Assembly: GCF_020889625.1 (NCBI RefSeq)
Contig: NZ_CP086380.1
Location: forward strand, 1,383,001-1,447,000
DNA from: Deinococcus radiophilus
GTDB lineage: Bacteria; Deinococcota; Deinococci; Deinococcales; Deinococcaceae
DNA length: 64,000 bases
Direction: 5' to 3'
The notes below the pieces were generated by a model. That model saw only the letters and a program-made list of their open reading frames with translations, was not told the DNA's origin and searched no databases. Within the stretch, counting starts at the first letter, position 1. Every line of letters begins with the position of its first letter. Below are positions 18,982 to 27,058 of this stretch, piece by piece. The translations under genes were made by a program, and so were the position numbers.

Positions 18982-19680
18982 TTATCCCTTTGTTTCCTCT
19001 AGGTACCCTCTTCCAATAAGAATATCAAGAGTATCTTGGGCTTTTTCCAAATCTCTCACTGCGCCTGTGCGCATTGCCGAATGTTTCAGGTCAAGCTTTG
19101 GACGAGCATTAATTTTGTGAGTTTGCGCAATTGCTGCTTTTGAAACTCGATCTAATTCTCGTTCGATTTCGGCTTTGGAAATCTCGGTTTTTGAGAGGAG
19201 ATTCACCAAGTCGCTCTTGTTTAGATGCGATACAAGAGCCTTTTTGCTAGTGCCAAAAAATTTATCCTTTGCTACAGCAGCAAATGTATGGATTTCTCTA
19301 ACTCTTAATGAGTTCTCCTTAGTTACATTTTCCCCGGCGAGCCATGCATATACAGATTGCCGCTGGACACCAAGAACAGTCGCTATGTCCTTAATCTGAG
19401 GTATTAGGAATCTTTTTATCTCGGATAACTGGTCTGGAACAGTCTCAGATATCCTTTGCGTTACGATCACATGCATACTACCGGTGTGAGAGTCGTTGAT
19501 TAAATGATAATTCCTATTGATACTGCCTCCGCTGCCAATAATCGCAGAGAGGGCTTGATAGTTTTTTTGGTTGATATGAACATCTTTTGGGGCACTCCCA
19601 GAAATGACAACTGATGGATTAGATGACAAAGGGTATGTAGGAATAGAGTGCTGAAAATTAATATTTACTTCGAGTAGCAT
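18982..19680 (-). CDS. HTH protein, middle gene of accessory operon
   Basis: A 232-residue protein with a helix-turn-helix at about residues 95-120 (IKDIATVLGVQRQSVYAWLAGE), a typical XRE-like DNA-binding pattern, flanked by an N-terminal beta-rich region and a C-terminal helical region. The ATG is one base after the stop of the upstream TIGR04255-like gene, with GAGGGAGG as ribosome-binding site inside that gene, so the two are translationally coupled. It could be the operon's regulator or part of a toxin-antitoxin-like pair. Confidence 0.6.
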   Translation of the reverse strand: MLLEVNINFQHSIPTYPLSSNPSVVISGSAPKDVHINQKNYQALSAIIGSGGSINRNYHLINDSHTGSMHVIVTQRISETVPDQLSEIKRFLIPQIKDIATVLGVQRQSVYAWLAGENVTKENSLRVREIHTFAAVAKDKFFGTSKKALVSHLNKSDLVNLLSKTEISKAEIERELDRVSKAAIAQTHKINARPKLDLKHSAMRTGAVRDLEKAQDTLDILIGRGYLEETKG

Positions 19681-19681
19681 A

Positions 19682-20521
19682 TTATCCCTCCCTCATTGAT
19701 GCAGACCACTTGGCATATGCCCCGGCTTTCAATGAGCTTTCAAAAGCTCTGCCTATGGTTTCATGTAAGCGCTCAAGCGCCGTTAGAATTCTTGGAACAG
19801 CAAAATCCTCTGATATTACAGCCGAGCGGTGATCGAGATCGAGAAGTCTATACCTTAGGCCAGGTATAAATAAGTTGTCGCCATCAATCATCATATTTGT
19901 GGCCAAATCCGCTGGAACTTGCAGCCTCATCAGCTCCGCTCCATCAGTCGGGAGTGGTGCTTCGTGTATACGTATTGATAGCTGACCCTCGTCGGTTTTG
20001 CCTACAAACGCAGCACTAAACATTGATTCGCTAAGTTCGAGGAAATCGTCATCTAAGCCACTTAGTCTATCGTGTAAATAGGTTCTAAATGTTTCGCCTG
20101 CACGAGGCTGTACTAGATTTACATAGCGAAGACCGATGCCCTGGACGCCCATAACTCCCAAAACCTCATGTAGTATTGCGAGAATCTCTCTTACCTTGTT
20201 GGTAAAATCCTCGAAACCCTGATAATCGGTTGTCTCAATTACGAATCTAGAAGCAGAAACCCTAATACTAAAGTTTCGTCCAGAATTTTGGAAGTGCCAT
20301 TCAATAGAATTTTCTATGCGCACGCCATCTGGAGAAATGAATATTTCATCTGATCTGCTGGCTTCATTAATTGGGTAACCTGCCAAACGCAGTCTACCTT
20401 GTATCTTCGGGATGTAGTCCGTAATATCCGTAATAGGGGCTATCCCTATTGCTGTGAGCATAAGCAGCAGCGCTCGTGACTGCTGAGGGGTAGCGTCTGA
20501 TTGCTGCACTGCTCTATCCAT
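19682..20521 (-). CDS. TIGR04255-like protein, first gene of accessory operon
   Basis: A 279-residue soluble protein. The arrangement of a central segment NIEWHFQN-like strand, then VQGIGLRYVNLVQP at about residue 155, then SAAFVGKTDEGQLSIRI resembles the TIGR04255 family, whose biochemical role is not established as far as I know. It opens an operon with the HTH and QDCD-motif genes. The operon is markedly AT-richer than neighbouring DNA, so it was probably acquired. The family call rests on pattern memory only. Confidence 0.55.
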   Translation of the reverse strand: MDRAVQQSDATPQQSRALLLMLTAIGIAPITDITDYIPKIQGRLRLAGYPINEASRSDEIFISPDGVRIENSIEWHFQNSGRNFSIRVSASRFVIETTDYQGFEDFTNKVREILAILHEVLGVMGVQGIGLRYVNLVQPRAGETFRTYLHDRLSGLDDDFLELSESMFSAAFVGKTDEGQLSIRIHEAPLPTDGAELMRLQVPADLATNMMIDGDNLFIPGLRYRLLDLDHRSAVISEDFAVPRILTALERLHETIGRAFESSLKAGAYAKWSASMREG

Positions 20522-20902
20522 GTCATAACTTTACACTCCACTTGACACTCGGCACAATAAGAAGTAGCGAATAGTGAAGCTTGCGTTGTAGTCAACAGCC
20601 TCAGCACCTGACAGGTTCCTCTAAGAGCCGTACAGGACGATGTTTTCTTCCCCCTAGCATCATGGGGCGCACCCTGATCGGCTATCGTCCCGCCTTTCTC
20701 TAAACAATACGGCCGCTGAGTGGCTTGAATGCAAGAGAGCGCGGGAAGTGACCCCCCCTGTCGTTGCCATTCTATTGATAACGGCACTACTTGGAGTTGG
20801 CATGGTTAGCCAAGCGGTGTGCTGAAGGGGCACGATACGTCTCTGAGAAGCTTCAGACCTACGCCGTTCTCAATAGTTTATTTTGATTACTCTGTACACG
20901 GG
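20522..20902. other. Non-coding junction region
   Basis: No convincing gene on either strand. It separates the start of the AT-rich operon (minus strand) from the truncated comM fragment. The promoter of the operon should lie in the first 100 bases, but no clear -35/-10 pair is visible. The right part must contain the breakpoint at which the 5' two thirds of comM was replaced by unrelated sequence. Confidence 0.5.
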
Positions 20903-21081
20903 TGCCCCTGTGGACACTTGGGCGATCCTGAAAAGGCCTGTACCTGCACCCCCGCGCAACGAACCCGCTACTTGGCCCGACTCAGCGGCCCACTTTTGGA
21001 CCGCATAGATTTGGTCACGCAGGTGCCGCGTCTCACTGTGGACGAGCTGACCCGCGCACCCGTGACTGAAAGCAGCGACCA
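20903..21081 (+). pseudogene. comM: comM internal fragment (left of Tn7-like element)
   Basis: The frame encodes [15 protein letters not shown], then [15 protein letters not shown], unmistakable conserved parts of ComM (YifB), the hexameric AAA+ helicase that promotes branch migration during natural transformation. Everything upstream of CPCG, about the first two thirds of the protein, is missing and replaced by non-homologous DNA. The fragment ends at GACCA where the Tn7-like transposon begins. Joined in frame to the fragment at 40136 it continues as [18 protein letters not shown]. The gene is dead in this strain unless the 5' part lies elsewhere. Confidence 0.85.
21077..21081. repeat. Target-site duplication of the Tn7-like element, left copy
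   Basis: GACCA immediately before the TGT end; the matching copy is at 40136-40140. Five-base duplications are the rule for Tn7-type transposition. Confidence 0.88.
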
Positions 21082-21127
21082 TGTCAATAAAAACGCTAAT
21101 TGCGACTCGTACAAATTAGGTGAGACT
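21082..21127. repeat. Left end: terminal inverted repeat and TnsB-site-like repeats
   Basis: TGTCAATAAA opens the end. Two copies of a repeat follow, TTGCGACT at 21100-21107 and GTGAGACT at 21120-21127. The same motif recurs four times in the opposite end, so these are probable transposase (TnsB) binding sites. Confidence 0.7.
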
Positions 21128-21147
21128 GAAGTCAGGCGGGCAGCCTG

Positions 21148-22755
21148 ATGAAAAAGTGGCCGCAGTTGAATGCCCTTCCAGAAGATAATCGTCTCTGGGT
21201 ACTCACTTGGCTGGGACCACTTGAACCCAGGCCCGGAAACAGTCAACCAGGCCTACTCGCCTTTCTGGCGGCTATTCCATACTCTGCTCGCCGCTCACCC
21301 GCACAGGTCAATTATGGGCGGTTCCCTCAGAGTTTTGATCTTGAGCGCGTTCTGCGCGTGGAATTCAGCCTCGGGGACCTGCCTGCTCTACACGTTGGCA
21401 TGATGTTCCGTAATCGCAAGCTGGTACGTAACCGCCGCCCACTCACCATCACTGAAACTTTCCTGGCTGACTTCGACAGTCAAAAGGCCTTGCGACTCAC
21501 CGAATCCCCTGACCTGAATCCCACCAACACCCTGACTGGTAACGCATGGGACATGCTCAGTCACAGCGGATACGTTGCCCTTGAAACCCAGAGCCGCCGA
21601 CTGCTCGTTCCTGCCCTTGAACTCATCCGCTGGGGTTACGGCACATCTTCCCGAGTCCTTCAGAGCATCGTTTCCGGTGAAATTGGCTCAGTTCTCTCTG
21701 AAATCAGCCAAAGTGGTGTCCTGCAAGATGGCATCTACAAATATCCCCTCCCAAAAGGCTTTCCAGCCACCGATACCCCTCAACTGGCCTGGCTCACCCT
21801 TGACCCGGTAGCCCGCAAAGCTGCCCTTCAACTGGCGAATGAACTTTCTGTAGGTCAACGCCACACCTCACAGAGCCTGTTTGTGTACCCCAAGATTGCT
21901 TTCCCATATCGAGGCCTACGCCGTTTCACCTGCCAGGGCCGCTACCTCGCAGGCAGCTTCCTGGTCACTCGAATCATTGATCTGGACCTCTCCTTGCCCT
22001 TCAATGAAGTCCAGCTCCTTCAGGAAAGCGGGGAGGCGTATTCGTCCATGCAATTGGAAACCCAGACTAGAACTTTACGGCGAAAGGTCAAAAACGCCAG
22101 TCAAATCAGCCTGCATGCCAATATTGAACCTCAGAGCAACCGCTCCGCCGTTTTCCTTCCGGCTCTTCCCGCCCTGTTCAGTGACCGGGTGCCGATTTCC
22201 CTTCAGCACAGCGATAGGGAAGGGCACAGTTCCTTCTCTCCCTTTTTCATCCCGTCTCCACGCCACCTCACTACCGGGACAGGCCAGGACAGAAGTAGTC
22301 CAGCGCGGCAAGCGGTGCTTCAAGGGGAAAAGATTGAAGCACCTATCGAGAACGACGACTTCAGAGGCCTACGCCAGATGCTGTCCCATCTGAACCTGCC
22401 TTACAGGGAACTGACCATCAACAACCCTGGCGGTGCAGAAAGTCGCTTCAGCAACCTCTATAAGTCAGATGGTGAACGAGTGGGCTGCCTGATCGTTGAA
22501 GTACAAAATGATGACCAATACTGGTATCTGCTTGAAAAGGAACGGGTGAATGAAGCCTGTGGTTCACTCCTGCTCGCTACCAGAAAGCTTCAGGTGGATG
22601 AGCAAACTATTGCCGCACTGATGGACACCTGGAGCCGAAAACGCCGCTGGCCCGGCCAGCTCCCAGGATGGTATCTACAACGCATCGCCCACAGTTTTAC
22701 CAGTGCCGAAACTTACGCTGCGGGTATCCGCAGACGCCTGCATTTGCCCTCATAG
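21148..22755 (+). CDS. Possible TnsE-like protein of the Tn7-like element
   Basis: A 535-residue protein starting 66 bp inside the left end. Its length is close to Tn7 TnsE (about 538). The N-terminal VLTWLGPLEPR, the central segment LLVPALELIRWGYGTS and the C-terminal pattern DDFRGLRQML, then a strand with LIVEVQNDD, then RRWPGQLPGWYLQRIAHSF and a final AAGIRRRL resemble the order of elements in TnsE, the targeting protein that directs Tn7 to replication forks and conjugating plasmids. The match is from memory and weak. Unlike in Tn7, the gene is at the opposite end from tnsABC-tniQ. An unrelated cargo protein is the alternative. Confidence 0.45.
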   Translation: MKKWPQLNALPEDNRLWVLTWLGPLEPRPGNSQPGLLAFLAAIPYSARRSPAQVNYGRFPQSFDLERVLRVEFSLGDLPALHVGMMFRNRKLVRNRRPLTITETFLADFDSQKALRLTESPDLNPTNTLTGNAWDMLSHSGYVALETQSRRLLVPALELIRWGYGTSSRVLQSIVSGEIGSVLSEISQSGVLQDGIYKYPLPKGFPATDTPQLAWLTLDPVARKAALQLANELSVGQRHTSQSLFVYPKIAFPYRGLRRFTCQGRYLAGSFLVTRIIDLDLSLPFNEVQLLQESGEAYSSMQLETQTRTLRRKVKNASQISLHANIEPQSNRSAVFLPALPALFSDRVPISLQHSDREGHSSFSPFFIPSPRHLTTGTGQDRSSPARQAVLQGEKIEAPIENDDFRGLRQMLSHLNLPYRELTINNPGGAESRFSNLYKSDGERVGCLIVEVQNDDQYWYLLEKERVNEACGSLLLATRKLQVDEQTIAALMDTWSRKRRWPGQLPGWYLQRIAHSFTSAETYAAGIRRRLHLPS

Positions 22756-22778
22756 ACGCGCATCTCTACACTTGAGCT

Positions 22779-23435
22779 ATGTCCCCCCTGGACCATGCAC
22801 CACGTCAACGCGAAATTCTGGAGAAAGTCGCGGCCCTTGAAGCAGCACATCAACCTGTCACTACTCAGAGTTTGACTCATGCCCTTTTACTACCTAGACA
22901 GAACGTGCGGCAATACCTGCTGGCCCTGCGTGATAAGGGCCTTGTCCATTACGAAGCCAGTGATCGTCAGCGAGCCGTGATTACTCTGACCGAGGAAGGG
23001 CGAAAGCTAACGGAACGTAGTTACCCCGTGCTTGGAACTGTCGCCGCAGGGCATCCCATCCTGGCTGAAGGAGAAATCCAACGCTACGTTACCCGCCTGG
23101 AGGATGTTCTTGACCTCAAACCAGGGGACTTCCTACTGACTGTCTCCGGCGACAGCATGATAGGAGCAGGGATCTTTGACGGTGACCTCGTCGCTATCCG
23201 TCCAAGCCAGGCTGAACCCCTCAAAGGTGAAATCGTGCTGGTGCTCCTGCCGGATGCAAGCACCGCTACCCTGAAAAGATGGAACCGACTTAATGGCGTG
23301 GTGTCGCTACACAGCGAGAATCCAGCCTACGCGCCCATCGTGGTTCGGGCGACAAGCGTAGAAATTCAGGGCTGTCTCGTGGGGCATGTGGGGACAGGAC
23401 GGGCGCGAAAATCGATGCCATTACCACCAGCGTAA
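22779..23435 (+). CDS. LexA-like self-cleaving repressor
   Basis: A 218-residue transcription factor. Residues 1-70 form a winged helix (LLLPRQNVRQYLLALRDKGLVHYE), and residues about 85-215 form a peptidase S24 domain: Ala-Gly cleavage site in GTVAAGHPI, catalytic Ser in VSGDSMIG and Lys in ATLKRW. All parts needed for DNA-damage-induced self-cleavage are present. ATG lies six bases after TACACT, so the mRNA is probably leaderless. It sits between the possible tnsE gene and the restriction-modification cassette and may couple cargo or transposition genes to DNA damage. Confidence 0.85.
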   Translation: MSPLDHAPRQREILEKVAALEAAHQPVTTQSLTHALLLPRQNVRQYLLALRDKGLVHYEASDRQRAVITLTEEGRKLTERSYPVLGTVAAGHPILAEGEIQRYVTRLEDVLDLKPGDFLLTVSGDSMIGAGIFDGDLVAIRPSQAEPLKGEIVLVLLPDASTATLKRWNRLNGVVSLHSENPAYAPIVVRATSVEIQGCLVGHVGTGRARKSMPLPPA

Positions 23436-23461
23436 ATCCTTTGACCAACAACGTCTCTAAA

Positions 23462-23487
23462 AATGCCGCCTAGAGCGGCATTTTTTT
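23462..23487 (+). terminator. Rho-independent terminator after lexA-like gene
   Basis: AATGCCGC, loop CTAGA, GCGGCATT and a run of T residues. It separates the repressor from the restriction-modification operon. Confidence 0.85.
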
Positions 23488-23586
23488 CATTTACCTTCCC
23501 CTTAAGCAGGAAGAGCTTTTCACCCAAAGGTGATAGGGGAAAACGCTGACAACAGCAGCATTTTTTGGCAAGCCACACACACATTT

Positions 23587-23640
23587 TTGTAGTGCAATTC
23601 GTCCTACAATGATTGACAAAAGATATATATTTGTACTACA
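23587..23640 (+). promoter_or_regulatory. Promoter with inverted-repeat operator upstream of RHH-mod-res
   Basis: TTGTAG at 23587-23592 pairs with CTACAA at 23604-23609, and a further TGTACTACA follows at 23632-23640. TTGACA at 23613-23618 is a good -35 box, with a weak TACTAC-like -10 at the usual distance. The repeats flank the promoter, so they may be an operator for the small ribbon-helix-helix protein encoded next. Confidence 0.5.
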
Positions 23641-23647
23641 TTTAAGT

Positions 23648-23887
23648 ATGCAGAAGTCGCGGAAAACGCCGTCCAAGAAGAGGAAACCTCGGCGGACTAC
23701 GTCAGTACAGGTGCGACTCACTGAAGGCGAGAAAGAACTGCTTAGGGAAGCCGCTGAGCTGGAAGCTCTCGCCCTCAGCACCTGGCTTAGAAGCAAAGTC
23801 ATAGGAGCGGCACGGCAGGCTCTCCGCGCTGACGAAGCAGCCCGCGCTCGCTCTCCTAGATCAAAGTTGGAAAGAGGTAACAAATGA
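23648..23887 (+). CDS. Ribbon-helix-helix protein (MobC/Arc-like)
   Basis: A 79-residue basic protein with the RHH pattern: strand TTSVQVRLTEGEKELL, then helix REAAELEALALSTWLRSKVI. Such proteins bind DNA as dimers, as repressors or relaxosome accessories. The ATG at 23648 was preferred to the upstream ATG at 23609 because the latter overlaps the promoter. Its stop overlaps the mod start (ATGA), so it is the first gene of the restriction-modification operon and a likely controller of it. Confidence 0.62.
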   Translation: MQKSRKTPSKKRKPRRTTSVQVRLTEGEKELLREAAELEALALSTWLRSKVIGAARQALRADEAARARSPRSKLERGNK

Positions 23888-24450
23888 CCGTCAAATCCCG
23901 TTACGACCACTTGAGCCGGGAAGATCTGATTGCTCTGCTCCAGACCCGTGACGCTTCAAGAAAATTTGGCTTGGTCTGGGAACGCAGCGAAATCGAACAC
24001 GAACGCGCCCTCAACGATGACTTTGTTGCTCTCAATCTCATCAAAGACCTGAGCTACGGCAACAAGCCATACCGCAATATGATTATTGAGGGTGACAATT
24101 TCGACGCTCTCCGATTTCTGAATCTGACACATCGTGGCCAAATAAAGTGCATTTACATCGATCCCCCTTACAACACAGGGAACAATGACTTTATTTATAA
24201 TGACCGATATATCAATAAAAACGATGCGTACCCAGAATCTACTTGGCTTGAATTCATGTATCAGCGTCTTATCCTGGCACGCGATCTGCTAACAAACGAT
24301 GGGGTTCTTTTCGTCTCCATAGACGAAAATGAAGTAGCTCCTCTAACCATGCTGCTGGATCAGATTTTTCCCCAGGGCAAAGTTGGCACCTTTGTTTGGC
24401 GCTCAGTAGGTGACAACTTCAGTTTCACATTGTCCTAGACGGCAAAAACC

Positions 24451-24488
24451 AACAGTCGGCCCCATCAAGCTTGATGGGGCCGACTGTT
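24451..24488. repeat. 38-bp perfect palindrome inside the IS (copy 2)
   Basis: Two 19-bp arms meeting at AAGCTT, 17 bases before the GTG start of the transposase. Probably a hairpin that blocks read-through transcription or translation into the transposase. Confidence 0.85.
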
Positions 24489-24505
24489 CACGGTTTCCTG
24501 AGAGT

Positions 24506-25606
24506 GTGAAAACAACAGAATCCGCCGCCCAGCAGGCTACCGTACTGACCCGCCACTTCAAAGCACACGCGAGTCACCTCCGCATTGACACCCTTCAGCG
24601 GCTGATCGATGTGCTTCTGGCGATGATTGCCGCGAGGAGCATCAATCATCACGACCTGAGTCCTCACATGCCCGGTATCAGCACGCCGCAAGCCAAGAAA
24701 AGAAGGGCGGACCGAACCTTCCGGGATGAGCAGCTGGACATGGACTTTTTCATCGCTCTGCTCGTCGTCCATCTTCCACCGGGGAAGGTGTTGCTGAGTC
24801 TGGACCGCACCAACTGGGAGCATGGGGAAACGCCCATCAATTTTCTGGTGCTTGGAGCCGTGGTTCATGGCTTCACCCTGCCCCTGATTTGGGTTCCTCT
24901 TGATGAGTCTGGGAACAGCCATACCTATGCCCGTATGTGGCTGGTATTGAAGCTCCTCCGCGTCTTGCCAGCGAAACGCTGGCAAGGCCTGGTGGCTGAC
25001 CGTGAGTTCATCGGTGCGGAGTGGTTCCGTTTTCTCCGTCGTCAAGGCATCAAGCGGGCGATCCGCATTCGGCACAGCGACATGCTGGACGACACGAATG
25101 GGAAGGAATGGTTTAAGCACGTCCAGCACGGTCATTTCCATGAAATCGACGAAAAGGTGTTCGTGTTTGGCGAACTCATGCGGGTGGTCGCGACGAGGTC
25201 ATCCACAGGTGACCTCGTCATCATTGCCACAGATTTCAGCGCTCGGAAGACCTGGAAGCTGTACAAGCAGCGCTGGTCAATCGAGTGCACCTTCAGCAGC
25301 TTCAAGATGCGAGGCTTCGACCTGGAGCGGACTGGGATGACGGAAAGGAGCCGTCTACAGCGGCTCTTTGGCCTGGTGACACTGGCCTGGGTGTTCTGCT
25401 TGCGCCTGGGGGTCTGGCTGGGCCAGACCCAGCCCATCCCCGTTCTCAAGCATGGTCGTAGAGCGGTCAGTCTGGTGCGGCACGGTGCTCAGCATCTCGT
25501 GGATGCCTTACGGTGGAAACCCAAACAGTTCATGGCTGTCCTAGACCTGTTGACCCAGCCCTTTTGCCCACCAGGAGCGCCTTTAGACGAAGTTGTCACC
25601 TACTGA
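24506..25606 (+). CDS. IS4-family DDE transposase (type I, copy 2)
   Basis: A 366-residue transposase translating identically to copies 1 and 3. It carries the same Asp residues in LSLDRTNW and VADREF and the YREK signature with its catalytic Glu. In this copy the gene reads in the same direction as the mod gene it interrupts. Confidence 0.9.
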   Translation: MKTTESAAQQATVLTRHFKAHASHLRIDTLQRLIDVLLAMIAARSINHHDLSPHMPGISTPQAKKRRADRTFRDEQLDMDFFIALLVVHLPPGKVLLSLDRTNWEHGETPINFLVLGAVVHGFTLPLIWVPLDESGNSHTYARMWLVLKLLRVLPAKRWQGLVADREFIGAEWFRFLRRQGIKRAIRIRHSDMLDDTNGKEWFKHVQHGHFHEIDEKVFVFGELMRVVATRSSTGDLVIIATDFSARKTWKLYKQRWSIECTFSSFKMRGFDLERTGMTERSRLQRLFGLVTLAWVFCLRLGVWLGQTQPIPVLKHGRRAVSLVRHGAQHLVDALRWKPKQFMAVLDLLTQPFCPPGAPLDEVVTY

Positions 25607-27058
25607 GGTTTGGCGACGCCGTAGCGGTACCAACGACGTTCCCGATCATTTTGTTAGCGTGGACCACGAATATCTGCTGTGCTATGCCCACCCAGGTTTT
25701 TCATTTGCAGGAGTTGGAAAAGACCTGTCCACATACAAAAACTATGACCCTGGGAACCCGGACCCATGGAAACGCGGAGACCTCTCCAAACCTCACGACT
25801 ACCGCACTCGCCCTGGCGGGTTTTATCCCATTTATAACGAAGCGGAAGACATCTGGTATCCATCCAATCCGAAACGTGTCTGGGCCTTTGCCTCCAATCA
25901 GCTCACCAAGCCTGGACAGAAGCTAAGACGCGAGACGATGGAAGACTTGATCGCTGCTGGTAAGGTCGTTTTCCCCAAAGATGATCAGGTCGCGGTCTAC
26001 CAGACCATTCAGGAACTTCGGTCTGCGATCATGCAAGGCGTTGCTCCACGCTACCTTCAGCTCGGCCTCTTCGAAACCACTGAAGAAGAAGAAAAATATC
26101 TGAGCTTCTTCGTTGGTAAGCGGATCGGTTTTGGAACACCTGGATATAAACGGTTCCGCTCTGAAGTCAAAAGCGCCAGCAAGCCGCTCTCTACATGGAT
26201 CACCGGCTTAAAAGACAAAGAGGATAATGATGAGGTGACCATCCTGCGTAGCGGCCTGAATGCGGAAGGTACCACCTTACTTGGACAGATCTTCAGCAAC
26301 GCCAGTATCAACTTTAGCTACCCCAAACCGCTTTCCCTCATCCAAACGCTCATTGAGCAGGCTACTGGCCCAGATGACACCATTCTTGACTTTTTCGCAG
26401 GTAGCGGAACGACAGCTCATGCTGTCCTGGCCCTGAATGCCTCGGAAGAAACCTCAGACCGCCGCTTCATTCTGGTGTCGTCTACTGAGGCCACTACTCA
26501 GCAACCAGATAAAAATATTTGCCGGGATGTTACGAGAGAACGTGTCAAGCGGGCTATTGAGGGCTACAGCTACCGCTCACGTGCAGGGCAGGTAGAGGTT
26601 GAGGGATTAGGTGGTGATTTCGCTTATCTTCAAGCTAACCGCATCGAGATGGAACGCCTGTTCCTTGGGGGTATCCAACATGAACAGATCTGGACAGCCC
26701 TGCAACTGATACATGTCCATGAAGTGGATGAGTACCAATCCGACAAAGACATGCAGCAGCTCTGGACCGACGAACAGGTCTTGGTCTACCTGCCAGAGAT
26801 CAGTAGTTCGACCCTTGATAGGCTGGGCAAACTGACCGATAGTGCCAACAGGCCGATCACGGTCTACACTTGGCAACCTCCATTGGTGGAACAGCATCTT
26901 ATGGTTGAGCATGTCAACATCTACAAAATTCCCGACGAACTTGTTAAGCGCTTCGGAGGCACCCCTTGAGTATTCGCACTCCCCTGAAACTCTTCCAACG
27001 AGAAGCCATTAACTCAGCAGTAAACACGCTGGGTCATACCCTACGGCTTCTTCGTGTG

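Larger units (their letters stand above)
24402..25607 (+). mobile_element. IS4-family insertion sequence, type I, copy 2
   Basis: Same 1,206-bp element as at 17002, opposite orientation, inside mod. Flanked by GTTTGGCG on both sides (24394-24401 and 25608-25615). Confidence 0.95.
23884..26969 (+). pseudogene. mod: Type III restriction-modification methyltransferase (mod), disrupted by IS
   Basis: Removing the IS at 24402-25607 and one copy of the 8-bp duplication GTTTGGCG restores a 623-codon gene in frame (TFVWRRRSGTND across the joint). The first part has motif IV (IDPPYNTGN) near residue 93 and the second part has the AdoMet motif DFFAGSGTT, the beta-class order of type III Mod subunits, which methylate adenine in an asymmetric site and give specificity to the Res partner. 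As it stands only the first 173 residues can be made, without the AdoMet motif. It overlaps the RHH gene upstream and res downstream. Confidence 0.88.

Noticed and set aside
20805..20880. tRNA-like string (GGTTAGCCAAGCGGT) as a possible tRNA or att site
   Set aside because: No acceptor stem, anticodon stem or T-loop could be built around it.
24410..24505. 32-codon N-terminal extension of the type I transposase
   Set aside because: It runs through the terminal repeat and the perfect palindrome; the shorter form equals the 366 residues of the related type II transposase.
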